Positions 1 through 9,034 of a stretch of 61,666 nucleotides of DNA are shown here, one piece after another. Every line of letters begins with the position of its first letter. Position 1 is the first letter of the stretch. Below the pieces are notes generated by a model. That model did not search any database and was not told the DNA's origin. It saw only the letters and a program-made list of their open reading frames with translations. The position numbers and the translations under genes are program-made. This stretch comes from Prevotella sp. UBA2809 (GTDB taxonomy: Bacteria > Bacteroidota > Bacteroidia > Bacteroidales > Bacteroidaceae). The stretch is taken from assembly GCA_002351725.1 (NCBI GenBank), contig DEHD01000033.1, positions 1 to 61,666 of the forward strand, read 5' to 3'.

Positions 1-33
1 GTTAATAATTAATTATTTTTTAAGATATAAAAA

Positions 34-58
34 AATCTGCCGCAAAGATAGGCAGATT
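34..58 (-). terminator. intrinsic terminator after the hybrid sensor gene
   Basis: AATCTGCC (34-41) pairs perfectly with GGCAGATT (51-58) across a 9-base loop. Read on the minus strand the stem is followed by a run of T residues (positions 23-33). It lies about 50 bases past the stop codon of the sensor gene, so it probably ends the minus-strand operon that starts at dapB. Confidence 0.8.
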
Positions 59-105
59 CTTATTTAGAGGCTTTAACGTATGTTTCGTTTCGTTTCATTT
101 TTGTT

Positions 106-3100
106 TCAGCCTTGTTTTTTAAGCACTTTTTGCTCCACATACTCGGTTGGAGATACACCAAACTGCTTTCGGAAGACCGTTGAGAAGTGAGCAAGATTAC
201 TGAATCCAACGGAATATGCAACCTGTGTTACATTTATTTTCTGCTCTTCCAGCAGTCTTACAGCCTGTTCCATACGTATGTTTCTGATAAACTCACTAAC
301 TGACAAGCCTGCCATCTCTTTCATTTTTCTATGAAGTTGGGCACGACTGATACCAACCTCCTTGGTAAGTGCATCAACAGTAAAATCGCTGTCGTCAAGA
401 TGATCGTTTATCACCTTCAATATGCGTTCCATCAGAATCTCATCGTTACCTTTAACCTGTTTCTCTTCAACCATATCTTTCTGCTGAAGAATACCAGAGT
501 ATTTACCTTTGAGTCGCTGATTCTTCCTTATCAGGTTATTAATAACCATATGCAGCTCGTCCATATCGAAAGGTTTTGCAAGGAAAGCATCTGCACCCTT
601 CTCAAGTCCCTCAAGACGATTGGCAACAGCAGCCTTAGATGTGAGCATCACAACAGGAGTGTGATTGATGTTCATATTGGTCTTTATCATTCGTAACAAT
701 GTAAAGCCATCCATCTCAGGCATCATCACATCGCTTACTACCAAGTCGAATTGCTTGTCGGGCTCGGCACCAAGCAACAGTCGCAATGCTTCACGACCAC
801 TTGTAACAGGTGTAATATGGTAATAACTACCAAGTTCCTGAGAAATATAACTACCTATCTCCTCGTCATCGTCAACAATCATCACACGATAGCTTGACTG
901 AGTCTTAGGCCTTGCCGTCTTATCCCTTTCTTCAGTTACCAGCAGTTCTTCCTTCTTCAGATGTTCATTTCCTAATGGCAAACGAACGGTAAAGATACTA
1001 CCCATTTCATCGCTACGATTTGCAGCCTCGACAGTTCCATGATGCATCTCAACCACCATCTTACATAAGTTAAGGCCAATACCCGTACCTTCTATATGCA
1101 TGCTTCTTGAGCTACTGCCTTGATAGAATCTGTCGAACAGCTTTCGTGGATCGCCCTTTATTCCCATACCATTGTCGATGACCTGCAGTATAGCATACTT
1201 GTCTGTTTCGCTTGATACACGAACTTCTATCTCTCCACCATCATATGTATATTTAAATGCGTTAGAAAGCAGGTTGTCAACAACCTTGTCTATTGCTTTG
1301 CGGTCGAACCAAACATTAAGTTTGTCGAGCTCAGGCGAATAGCGGAATGATATTTCACGCTCTTTTGCTGTATACTCGTACGACTTGAGCAGATTGCCTA
1401 CATATTGTACCATATCAGTTTCCTGACACTTAAGACTCATCTGCTGTTTATCAAGCTTACGTATGTCGAGAATCTGATTAACCAGATTCTGAACTCGCTG
1501 GGCATTATGCTCTATCGTTTTCAAATCGTTCTTTGTCTCCGAGTCAAAATCACGCTTCAACAGTTTATGCAACGGACTCATAATAAGAGTAAGCGGCGAA
1601 CGGATGTCGTGGGTGGCATTGATCAGGAACTTCATTTTTTCCTCTTCTAATTCCTGACGGCGACGACGGAAGTATGTCCACATCAGCGAACCAAGAACGC
1701 TAAGAGCCACTAATATATATAATAGGTACGCCCACGAAGAACGATACCATGGAGCCTTGATTAGAATATGATACGCCTCTGTGCCGGTATATATACCATT
1801 ATCGTAAGCTCTCACTTCGAGGATATAGGAACCTGGCTGCAGATGAGTGAACGACACAACATTACGACCAGCATCGGTCTGACTCCACTCCTGCGAACCG
1901 TTCATTCTGTACTCGTAAATCACGTTTTCGGCATTGGCATAATTCAGCGATGAGAACTCCATCGAGAAGGTGTTGTCGATGAAATCGAGCGAGAAATGCT
2001 TCTTTCCAGGCAGAGCCCTGCCACCAACATATATACCAGTAAGCAATATCCTTCCGACATCATTACTCATTCGTCGGAGATCCTCTGGATTAAACGATGT
2101 TATACCATCACTGAATCCAAACCATGCCCTACCATCGGCAGTACGCATGGCAACACCGCTTACATACTCGCGACTGGCCAGTCCATTACCATAAAGATAG
2201 CCCACAAACTGATTATCATTATGCTTATACTGCCACAGGCCCATAGTGGTGCTTATCCACAAGTCGCCGGTAAAGTCCTCGATGATTCCGCCTACCACCT
2301 TATTGCTCAAGACCTTTGCACCTTCGAATGGCACAGCCTTTTTCTGTCTGTTATCGTAGATATACAATCCATTGTTGGTTCCAAACAGTATCCGATGGTC
2401 ACGAGTCTCGCAGGCTGTTTCTACAGCATTATAGTCAAGCAGCACTTCCCAACCATACGGACGGAAATGGTCTTCTACGGGGTTATAGCAATTGATACCT
2501 GATGCGGTGCATATCCAGAGATACCCCTTGCTATCCATCATCAGTTTCCTAATCCAGTCGTTGTGCAGTCTGCCTTTTGGACCGTCTCCGTCGTACATAC
2601 TGAAATGCTTCACCTCATCGGTGTTCGTATCGTACGAGAAGAAGCCTTGCGAATATACCGAGAAGAAAATCTTTCCCTTTCCATCGTCGGTAATAGTATT
2701 AATGAAACCACTCTTGAACGATGATTTCAGCTGATATTGCCCGTTAGCAGGATTATATGAATACAGACCGGCATTAGAACCAATCCAATATCTTCCCAAT
2801 CCATCGCGATATATAATATATGTACCTTCGGGCGATTGTGGGTGTGCTACTACTCTACCCTGAGCATCAAAGCCAAACACACCATTATTCTGTACGGCAC
2901 ACCATGTCATACCATTATCTCCAGTACAGATAGACGTAAGCGAACCACCTGTAGTGATATGTTGATCGATGAATTTCCACGATCTGAAGGGTGACTGATG
3001 CTGTGGAATCATAAGCAGTCCGCGACTCTGACAGCCCACCCACAGATTCTCCTGATTATCCTCAAACAGCGCCCAGATAGTAGCTGTGTTCAGGTCCATC

Positions 3101-3960
3101 AGCGCATTCTGATAGTCATAACGTCTCATCTGGGTTTCGCCACGTGGCACCCACCACAGACCGTTACCCATGGTTCCGATAAAAAGATTTCCGTCTTTGT
3201 CGCTCTTGGCTGTACGCAGCAGCAAGTCCTTACCGCGCAACTCACCAGGATCGATGAAATCGGTCTTTAACTGTCCGTCGCGATAATAAAGCAGACCGTG
3301 ATTACATACTATCAGCACACCACCCTCGTAGCCCACAAAACCAGTCACCATACCATATGGCGAAAGGAATTCTTCAAGTTTTCCATTAGGCGAACGACGA
3401 ATTATAGAATTACCATGTCCTGATTTCCAGAAATAGCCCTTTTCATCGATATAAATGTAGCTAAAGTAATGGGTATCTTCTTTAGCATAGCCTTGTAGCA
3501 TCTTTGAGGAGTTATCGCGGGTATCCAGTCGGAACAGTCCATAGCCGGCAGTACCTACCAGCAGATGATGATCGTCTTCCTGAATAATTGAGTTGATACG
3601 AGGAATGCTGGTAGCTCCCTTCATCTCTACTGATATAAACTGGTTATTCTCAGCGTCATAGCGGTCCAGCCCCATCTGGGTTCCAACCCAGAGTGTACCA
3701 TCTTTGTCAAGGAACAGAAACGAAATAACGTTGCTGCTCACTGTGTTCTTATTGTCTTTATCGTGCAGATAGTTAGTAAAACGATAGCCGTCGTATTTGT
3801 TCAGTCCGTACTCAGTACCAATCCAAATATATCCCTCTTTATCCTGGCATATCTGGGTAATCTGATTACTCGACAGTTTCTCTGATGTATAGAAGTGCGA
3901 CTGACCTGTTGAGGTAAGCGTTACGATGGAAAATAGTGAAATTAGTAGTTTGCGCATCAT
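106..3960 (-). CDS. hybrid two-component system sensor/regulator (HTCS)
   Basis: One-protein two-component system of about 1284 residues that senses a ligand in the periplasm and acts as a DNA-binding regulator. Visible in order: signal peptide (MMRKLLISLFSIV), repeated beta-propeller blades of the Reg_prop type, a Y_Y_Y domain, a membrane segment (SSWAYLLYILVALSVLG), a HisKA box with the phospho-acceptor His in NATHDIRSPLTL, a HATPase domain (DNGMGIKG, GTGIGLNL), a receiver domain (VDDDEE, SDVMMPEMDG, LTSKA) and a C-terminal AraC helix-turn-helix. The Met at 3960 is preferred over an in-frame one 24 bases upstream because it begins the signal peptide. Family members usually control polysaccharide utilisation loci, but none is adjacent here; the DNA beyond position 1 is not visible. 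It follows the WbqC-like gene by 26 bases. Confidence 0.95.
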   Translation of the reverse strand: MMRKLLISLFSIVTLTSTGQSHFYTSEKLSSNQITQICQDKEGYIWIGTEYGLNKYDGYRFTNYLHDKDNKNTVSSNVISFLFLDKDGTLWVGTQMGLDRYDAENNQFISVEMKGATSIPRINSIIQEDDHHLLVGTAGYGLFRLDTRDNSSKMLQGYAKEDTHYFSYIYIDEKGYFWKSGHGNSIIRRSPNGKLEEFLSPYGMVTGFVGYEGGVLIVCNHGLLYYRDGQLKTDFIDPGELRGKDLLLRTAKSDKDGNLFIGTMGNGLWWVPRGETQMRRYDYQNALMDLNTATIWALFEDNQENLWVGCQSRGLLMIPQHQSPFRSWKFIDQHITTGGSLTSICTGDNGMTWCAVQNNGVFGFDAQGRVVAHPQSPEGTYIIYRDGLGRYWIGSNAGLYSYNPANGQYQLKSSFKSGFINTITDDGKGKIFFSVYSQGFFSYDTNTDEVKHFSMYDGDGPKGRLHNDWIRKLMMDSKGYLWICTASGINCYNPVEDHFRPYGWEVLLDYNAVETACETRDHRILFGTNNGLYIYDNRQKKAVPFEGAKVLSNKVVGGIIEDFTGDLWISTTMGLWQYKHNDNQFVGYLYGNGLASREYVSGVAMRTADGRAWFGFSDGITSFNPEDLRRMSNDVGRILLTGIYVGGRALPGKKHFSLDFIDNTFSMEFSSLNYANAENVIYEYRMNGSQEWSQTDAGRNVVSFTHLQPGSYILEVRAYDNGIYTGTEAYHILIKAPWYRSSWAYLLYILVALSVLGSLMWTYFRRRRQELEEEKMKFLINATHDIRSPLTLIMSPLHKLLKRDFDSETKNDLKTIEHNAQRVQNLVNQILDIRKLDKQQMSLKCQETDMVQYVGNLLKSYEYTAKEREISFRYSPELDKLNVWFDRKAIDKVVDNLLSNAFKYTYDGGEIEVRVSSETDKYAILQVIDNGMGIKGDPRKLFDRFYQGSSSRSMHIEGTGIGLNLCKMVVEMHHGTVEAANRSDEMGSIFTVRLPLGNEHLKKEELLVTEERDKTARPKTQSSYRVMIVDDDEEIGSYISQELGSYYHITPVTSGREALRLLLGAEPDKQFDLVVSDVMMPEMDGFTLLRMIKTNMNINHTPVVMLTSKAAVANRLEGLEKGADAFLAKPFDMDELHMVINNLIRKNQRLKGKYSGILQQKDMVEEKQVKGNDEILMERILKVINDHLDDSDFTVDALTKEVGISRAQLHRKMKEMAGLSVSEFIRNIRMEQAVRLLEEQKINVTQVAYSVGFSNLAHFSTVFRKQFGVSPTEYVEQKVLKKQG

Positions 3961-3986
3961 TGTTGTTGGTTCTGGTTCTTTCAACG

Positions 3987-4589
3987 TTATAAATAGAAAA
4001 TACTTTCAGGCCCCATGTTGAACAGCAGGTCTAATACCGATAGATTCGGCAAAAATCCGTGTTTCGAAGAGTAAACCTGATAATAAGACTTGGGAGTGAA
4101 GTCAGCATCTGGTGCTGGGTGTTTAGGATTTATTGCCAAGCGATAGTCAGCCTCCTCTTTGGGCTCAGCCACAAAGTCAGAGCTATATTCTATCTTTGGC
4201 TGAATATCGATGAGTTCGCACATTTTCTGGCAGATAGCCTCATTATAGTCCAACAAGAAGTCCCAACGCTTCTCGAAGAAAGGACGTATGTCATCCTGAT
4301 AATACTCAAAGAAAGGCGATTCGCCGTAAGCGCTCTGCAGAGCCATCCAGTGCAGATGGCGCCAATTGCCGTGATCGCTTATGCGGATATCCTTTATAAG
4401 AGGCGAAGTACCACGTTCAACGGGCACGGTAAGAGCTTGCACACCATTGGTAGTTGCTATCTGGCAGCGATTACGATAGGTCTGCTTTATGAAACTCTCC
4501 CATTTCTCTATATGCACAACATCAGCCCGATGCAGTTTCTGATACCACTGCACCGGGCCAAAGTATGTTGTACTGAGCAAAACCTGCAT
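3987..4589 (-). CDS. WbqC-like family protein
   Basis: 200-residue protein of the WbqC-like family, recognised from the N-terminal pattern STTYFGPVQWYQKL and the conserved stretch HIEKWESFIKQTYRNRCQI followed by VPVERG. The biochemical role of the family is not settled; some members sit in polysaccharide or O-antigen loci. It follows lepB by 9 bases and belongs to the same minus-strand operon (dapB, lepB, this gene), an order that is common in Bacteroidales. No signal peptide or membrane segment is seen, so it is probably cytoplasmic. Family assignment is firm; function is open. Confidence 0.88.
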   Translation of the reverse strand: MQVLLSTTYFGPVQWYQKLHRADVVHIEKWESFIKQTYRNRCQIATTNGVQALTVPVERGTSPLIKDIRISDHGNWRHLHWMALQSAYGESPFFEYYQDDIRPFFEKRWDFLLDYNEAICQKMCELIDIQPKIEYSSDFVAEPKEEADYRLAINPKHPAPDADFTPKSYYQVYSSKHGFLPNLSVLDLLFNMGPESIFYL

Positions 4590-4598
4590 GGTTTTACC

Positions 4599-6026
4599 TT
4601 ATTTAATATTGTCTACGATATTGCCGATACGATTCCAACGTATTCCAGAGAATCCGTTACGGTCGGGATCGCTGCTCCACCAGATGAAGATAGGCTTACC
4701 CACGATATGATCCTCGGGCACAAATCCCCAGTAGCGAGAGTCGGCTGAGTTGTGGCGGTTGTCACCCATCATCCAGTAGTAGTCCAACTTGAAGGTATAC
4801 TCGTTAGCCTCCTTACCGTTGATGAATATCTTGCCATCGCGAACCTGAAGATCGTTCTCCTCATAAGCACGGATACAGCGCTCGTAGATGGGCAGATTGT
4901 CGAGTGTAAGCTTGACTGATGCACCCTTCTTTGGAATCCAGATTGGACCATAGTTATCGCGAGTCCAGTGGTAGTTGCCGTTTTGTGGATACAAACTCCA
5001 CTGCTCTGTGTCATAGTGGAACGAGATGCTCTCCAGCAGGTCGCTGCGCTTCTTCATCTCCTCTACCACACGCTTTGTCAATGGCATATATCCGTTATTG
5101 TTAAGCGACACAAGCTCTTCGCGAGTGATGTTCCACTCTTCCAACTCCTCTTCGGTAAAGTGGCGCTTCAGCTTCAGATTGTATGTGTACTGTACATTCT
5201 CGGGTTCCTTATTAGCCTTACCGTCCAGATAAATTATATGGTCTTTTATCTGGAGAGTCTGTCCTGGCAGACCAACACAACGCTTAACATAGTTCTCGCG
5301 ACGGTCGGTAGGACGTGTTGCTATCTCGCCAAACTCCTGAGGATTTGTCTGCAGCACGTTCTTTCCCATTTCATACAGGGTGCTGAAAACCTGCAGTCGT
5401 TTCTCGGCCGACAGCGAATCGAGGTTAGGCATGTTAGGATAGCTTGGATAACCATAGCCATAGCACAGGTTGTAGTATTCTGTCTGATAGTTCAGAGCTG
5501 TGCAGATGGTATCACCTGCGGGATAGTTGAACACTACGATATCGTTAAGCTGTACCTGTCCAAGTCCTTTCACTCTACGATAGTCCCAGTGTGGCCACTC
5601 TATGTAGCTCTTGCACTCCACAACTGGCAGAGTGTGCTGAGTCAATGGCATAGTGAGCGGAGTCTGTGGGATACGTGGTCCGTAGCTCACTTTCGATACA
5701 AACAGGTAATCGCCTGTAAGCAGCGACTTCTCGAGCGAGCTTGATGGAATAACGTAGTTCTGGAAGAAGAACTGGTTGATGAAGTAGACAGCCACCAGCG
5801 CAAACACCAGGGCATCAATCCACGACATTACGAACTTAACGGGCTTTTCGGCCTCTTTCCACCATTGCCATTTGATTTTCTTGGTGATATACACATCAAA
5901 TATAAATGGTATCACCAACAGTCCCCACCAGCTTCCTACCCAATACAGGAAGAGCAAGTAAAGCACTAGCACGCCAATAAACTTGGCCCACTGCACTTTA
6001 GGATTGAATTCTTTCTTTTTTACCAT
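4599..6026 (-). CDS. lepB: signal peptidase I
   Basis: Membrane serine/lysine protease that cuts signal peptides from exported proteins. Two hydrophobic segments lie at about residues 15-45 and 66-89. The catalytic Ser is expected at residue 97 in VIPSSSLEKSLLTGD and the general-base Lys at residue 248 in NYVKRCVGLPGQ; the C-terminal box is MMGDNRHNSADSRYWGFV. At 475 residues it is much longer than the E. coli enzyme because of insertions before and after the lysine box, as in other Bacteroidetes. It sits 13 bases after dapB and 9 bases before the WbqC-like gene. Confidence 0.95.
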   Translation of the reverse strand: MVKKKEFNPKVQWAKFIGVLVLYLLFLYWVGSWWGLLVIPFIFDVYITKKIKWQWWKEAEKPVKFVMSWIDALVFALVAVYFINQFFFQNYVIPSSSLEKSLLTGDYLFVSKVSYGPRIPQTPLTMPLTQHTLPVVECKSYIEWPHWDYRRVKGLGQVQLNDIVVFNYPAGDTICTALNYQTEYYNLCYGYGYPSYPNMPNLDSLSAEKRLQVFSTLYEMGKNVLQTNPQEFGEIATRPTDRRENYVKRCVGLPGQTLQIKDHIIYLDGKANKEPENVQYTYNLKLKRHFTEEELEEWNITREELVSLNNNGYMPLTKRVVEEMKKRSDLLESISFHYDTEQWSLYPQNGNYHWTRDNYGPIWIPKKGASVKLTLDNLPIYERCIRAYEENDLQVRDGKIFINGKEANEYTFKLDYYWMMGDNRHNSADSRYWGFVPEDHIVGKPIFIWWSSDPDRNGFSGIRWNRIGNIVDNIK

Positions 6027-6039
6027 TTCTTGTTAAGGC

Positions 6040-6756
6040 TTAAAATTTAAACATATCGCTGATGGTCAGCAATCCCTGATGCTCCTTGGTATATTCTGCA
6101 GCCAGAACAGCTCCGAGAGCAAAGCCCTTGCGACTATGAGCGTCGTGAGTGATAGTAATCAAGTCGGCATCGCTATCGTAGCGGATGGTGTGGATACCAG
6201 GCACTTCGCCACGACGTATATGGTCAACGCGCAGATACTTCTTGTCGGTAGTATCCTCCTTCCAAGCCTCTTTGCGGTCGATGTTCTCAACGATTTCCTC
6301 TGCCAGCGTGATAGCAGTACCACTGGGATGGTCAAGTTTATGCACGTGGTGAGTCTCTTCCATCTCAACATCATACTGTGGGAACTGGTTCATAATCTTA
6401 GCCAGATAACGGTTTACTGCTGAGAAGATGGCAACACCGATAGAGAAGTTTGATGCCCAGAACAGAGTCTTACCGTCTTCTGAACAAGCCTTACGTACCT
6501 CGTCGCCATGTTCCTTCATCCAACCAGTTGATCCGGAAACAACTTTTACACCTTTGCTCCACGCCTTAAGATAGTTGCCGTATGCAGCCTGTGGAGCTGT
6601 GAACTCGATAGCCACATCAGCCGAAGCGAACTCAGGTGAGTCGAAGTCCTGCTGATTGTCGATATCGATGATACTTACAATCTCATGACCACGGTCGAGG
6701 GCTATCTGCTCAATCATCTTACCCATCTTTCCGTAGCCGATTAAAGCTATTTTCAT
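6040..6756 (-). CDS. dapB: 4-hydroxy-tetrahydrodipicolinate reductase
   Basis: Cytoplasmic NAD(P)H-dependent reductase of the diaminopimelate/lysine pathway, needed for peptidoglycan precursor synthesis. The 238-residue protein begins with the Rossmann motif GYGKMGKMIE and carries the family signature around EETHHVHKLDHPSGTA, with the catalytic His and substrate-binding residues. Length is typical of the shorter Bacteroidetes DapB. It is the first gene of a minus-strand operon with lepB and the WbqC-like gene; a TATCTTTG box lies about 25 bases upstream, divergent from the panB promoter. Confidence 0.96.
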   Translation of the reverse strand: MKIALIGYGKMGKMIEQIALDRGHEIVSIIDIDNQQDFDSPEFASADVAIEFTAPQAAYGNYLKAWSKGVKVVSGSTGWMKEHGDEVRKACSEDGKTLFWASNFSIGVAIFSAVNRYLAKIMNQFPQYDVEMEETHHVHKLDHPSGTAITLAEEIVENIDRKEAWKEDTTDKKYLRVDHIRRGEVPGIHTIRYDSDADLITITHDAHSRKGFALGAVLAAEYTKEHQGLLTISDMFKF

Positions 6757-6780
6757 AATTAATTCGAATTAAAAACGCCG

Positions 6781-6788
6781 CAAAGATA
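6781..6788 (-). promoter_or_regulatory. -7 promoter box for dapB operon
   Basis: The plus strand reads CAAAGATA, i.e. TATCTTTG on the minus strand, matching the Bacteroidetes -7 consensus TAnnTTTG, 25 bases before the dapB start. Confidence 0.7.
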
Positions 6789-6837
6789 CTGCTTTTTATC
6801 AACAAACAGCCAAAATCAACAGAAAATAACAAAAAAA

Positions 6838-6869
6838 TTTGCTGATATTAAAATAATGTAATACTTTTG
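6838..6869 (+). promoter_or_regulatory. promoter of the pantothenate/CoA operon
   Basis: TTTG at 6838-6841 and TACTTTTG at 6862-6869 are separated by 20 bases, matching the Bacteroidetes -33/-7 layout. The transcript would have a leader of roughly 30 bases before panB. Confidence 0.75.
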
Positions 6870-6905
6870 CACCCTCGAAGAGAGCATTGAAATCTATTTC
6901 AGGAA

Positions 6906-7757
6906 ATGAGAAAATCTATTTTTGACTTACTTAAACGTAAGGGAAAACAGCCCATCAGCATGCTGACAGCTTATGATTATCATACTGCATGCGCTATTGA
7001 TGAGGCAGGAATCGACATGATTTTAGTTGGTGACTCACTCGGCAATGTGATGCTGGGTTACGAGAACACCTTGGCCGTTACCGTAGATGATATGATTCAT
7101 CATGGTAAGGCAGTAGTTCGTGGTGCCAGAGAGGCTTTTGTAGTTATCGATATGCCATTTATGTCATATCAGGCATCAGTTGAAGACGCCGTTCGTAATG
7201 CCGGTCGTATCATGAAAGAGACTAACTGTCAGGCAGTTAAGCTTGAGGGGGGCGTTGAATATGCCGACCGTATCAAGGCTATCGTAGAGGCAGGCATCCC
7301 TGTCGTGGCACATATCGGACTGACACCACAGTCAGTTAATGCCATGGGTGGCTACAAGGTACAGGGCAAATCATTAGAACAGGCCCAGAAACTGATTCGT
7401 GATGCCCAGGCTGTGGAAGAGGCTGGCGCTTTTGCCATTACCTTGGAGTGTGTGCCTGCAGCATTGGCTAAGCTCATCACCTCACAGACCAATGCATTGA
7501 CCATTGGTATCGGAGCCGGTAATGGCTGTGACGGTCAGGTGTTGGTTTATCAGGATATGCTGGGCTATAACGACGGCTTCATACCTAAGTTCGTGAAGAA
7601 ATATGCCGACTTGCACAGTGTGATGCTTGAGGCTTTTAAACAATATAAACATGAGTGTGAAGAGCGTACCTTCCCAGCAGCAGGACAGACCTATGCTATC
7701 AGCGAGGATGTGATGCAGGCACTTTTTGAAATGGAGTTAGAAGAAGTAAGAAGATAG
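6906..7757 (+). CDS. panB: 3-methyl-2-oxobutanoate hydroxymethyltransferase
   Basis: First step of pantothenate synthesis: transfers a hydroxymethyl group from methylene-tetrahydrofolate to 2-oxoisovalerate to give ketopantoate. The 283-residue TIM-barrel protein shows the metal and substrate motifs MLTAYDYHTA, LVGDSLGNVMLGYENT and KLEGG, and the C-terminal catalytic region ITLECVP. It opens a five-gene plus-strand operon with panC 3 bases downstream, preceded by its own promoter. No oddities in length or motifs. Confidence 0.97.
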   Translation: MRKSIFDLLKRKGKQPISMLTAYDYHTACAIDEAGIDMILVGDSLGNVMLGYENTLAVTVDDMIHHGKAVVRGAREAFVVIDMPFMSYQASVEDAVRNAGRIMKETNCQAVKLEGGVEYADRIKAIVEAGIPVVAHIGLTPQSVNAMGGYKVQGKSLEQAQKLIRDAQAVEEAGAFAITLECVPAALAKLITSQTNALTIGIGAGNGCDGQVLVYQDMLGYNDGFIPKFVKKYADLHSVMLEAFKQYKHECEERTFPAAGQTYAISEDVMQALFEMELEEVRR

Positions 7758-7760
7758 AAT

Positions 7761-8606
7761 ATGAAAGTAGTTAAGACTGTAAAGGAGGTTAGAGAGATTG
7801 TTGCAGAGTGGAGAAAGGAAGGCCTTTCTGTAGGTTTGGTGCCTACTATGGGATTCCTTCATGAGGGTCATCAGAGCCTCATCCGCAAGTCGGCAAGTCA
7901 GAACGACCGTACTGTGGTTTCAGTATTTGTAAACCCAATACAGTTTGGTCCAAACGAAGACCTTGAGGCTTATCCACGCGACCTTAATCGCGATATGGAG
8001 AAGGTAGAGGAAGCTGGTGGCAACCTGATTTTCAATCCAGAGCCTGCCGAGATGTATCCTGGTCACTTCACATCGTTCATCGATACCACCGAGACTACCG
8101 AGCTGCTTTGTGGCGCCGTTCGCCCTGTGCACTTCCGTGGTGTGTGCACCGTGGTGGGCAAGCTCTTTAATATCGTTTGCCCTGACCGTGCTTACTTCGG
8201 ACAGAAGGACGCACAGCAGCTGGCTACCGTTAAGCGTTTCGTACGCGACTTGAACTTCCCTGTTGAGATTGTACCCTGCCCCATCGTTCGCGAGGAGGAT
8301 GGCTTAGCTAAGTCGAGCCGCAACACATATCTTAATCCTGCAGAGCGTAAGGCAGCTCTTATCCTCTCGCAGAGTCTGAAGAAGGGTAAGGCTGCTATCG
8401 AGGCTGGTGAGCGCGATGCACAGAAGGTTATCGATACCATCCGCCAGAACCTGGAGACTGAGCCAATGGCCCGCATCGACTATGTTGAGGTGGTTGACTT
8501 CGAGAACATCCAGCGTACAGCAAAGATAGAGGGCGAAGTGCTTGTTGCTATCGCAGTTTATATTGGTAAGACCCGACTGATTGATAATTTCATCGTAAAT
8601 ATTTAA
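7761..8606 (+). CDS. panC: pantothenate synthetase (pantoate--beta-alanine ligase)
   Basis: ATP-dependent condensation of pantoate with beta-alanine to pantothenate. The 281-residue protein has the nucleotidyltransferase signature PTMGFLHEGHQSLI (HxGH), the substrate loop VFVNPIQFGPNEDL, and the conserved FRGV, YFGQKDAQQL and SSRNTYL segments. It begins 3 bases after panB and is followed 7 bases later by panD, which supplies its beta-alanine. Confidence 0.97.
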   Translation: MKVVKTVKEVREIVAEWRKEGLSVGLVPTMGFLHEGHQSLIRKSASQNDRTVVSVFVNPIQFGPNEDLEAYPRDLNRDMEKVEEAGGNLIFNPEPAEMYPGHFTSFIDTTETTELLCGAVRPVHFRGVCTVVGKLFNIVCPDRAYFGQKDAQQLATVKRFVRDLNFPVEIVPCPIVREEDGLAKSSRNTYLNPAERKAALILSQSLKKGKAAIEAGERDAQKVIDTIRQNLETEPMARIDYVEVVDFENIQRTAKIEGEVLVAIAVYIGKTRLIDNFIVNI

Positions 8607-8613
8607 TATAGGT

Positions 8614-9003
8614 ATGGACATAACACTGCTGAAAGCAAAGATTCATCGTGCTGTAGTAACTCAGGCCGACCTCGACTATGTGGGTAGCATCACCATCGAT
8701 TCCGACCTGCTGCGCGAAAGTGGCATACTGGAGTACGAGAAGGTAGAGATTGCCGATATCGATAATGGTAACCGCTTTGAGACATACGCTATAGCTGGCG
8801 AGGCTGGTTCGGGCGTTATCTGCTTGAACGGAGCTGCTGCACGTTGTGTAGAGGTGGGCGATAAGATTATCATTATGGCCTATGCCTATATGACTCCTGA
8901 GGAGGCTCGCGAACACAAGCCTACTGTACTCTTCGTAGACGAGCACAACAAGCTGGTGCGCAAGGCCAACTACGAGAAGCACGGACTGCTGAAGGAACAG
9001 TGA
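8614..9003 (+). CDS. panD: aspartate 1-decarboxylase
   Basis: Pyruvoyl enzyme that makes beta-alanine from aspartate. The 129-residue proenzyme carries the self-cleavage site Gly24-Ser25 in YVGSITID; Ser25 becomes the pyruvoyl group. Tyr and Asn residues of the active site lie in LNGAAAR. Length is typical. Its stop codon lies inside the first unit of an octamer repeat that fills the spacer to coaBC. Confidence 0.96.
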   Translation: MDITLLKAKIHRAVVTQADLDYVGSITIDSDLLRESGILEYEKVEIADIDNGNRFETYAIAGEAGSGVICLNGAAARCVEVGDKIIIMAYAYMTPEEAREHKPTVLFVDEHNKLVRKANYEKHGLLKEQ

Positions 9004-9031
9004 AAAGGTGAGAAGGTGAAAAGGTGAAAAG
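9000..9031 (+). repeat. octamer tandem repeat (GTGAAAAG)4 between panD and coaBC
   Basis: Four units of 8 bases (GTGAAAAG, GTGAGAAG, GTGAAAAG, GTGAAAAG) begin at the panD stop codon and end 3 bases before the coaBC ATG. Each unit contains AGGTGA or a close variant, complementary to the UCACCU part of the anti-Shine-Dalgarno tail. The same repeat family occurs at 47146, 48059, 50909, 51011 and 54551. Confidence 0.9.
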
Positions 9032-9034
9032 GTT

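Noticed and set aside
4059..4748. 229-residue plus-strand frame across the WbqC-like and lepB genes
   Set aside because: Spans the boundary of two well-supported minus-strand genes and shows no family pattern.
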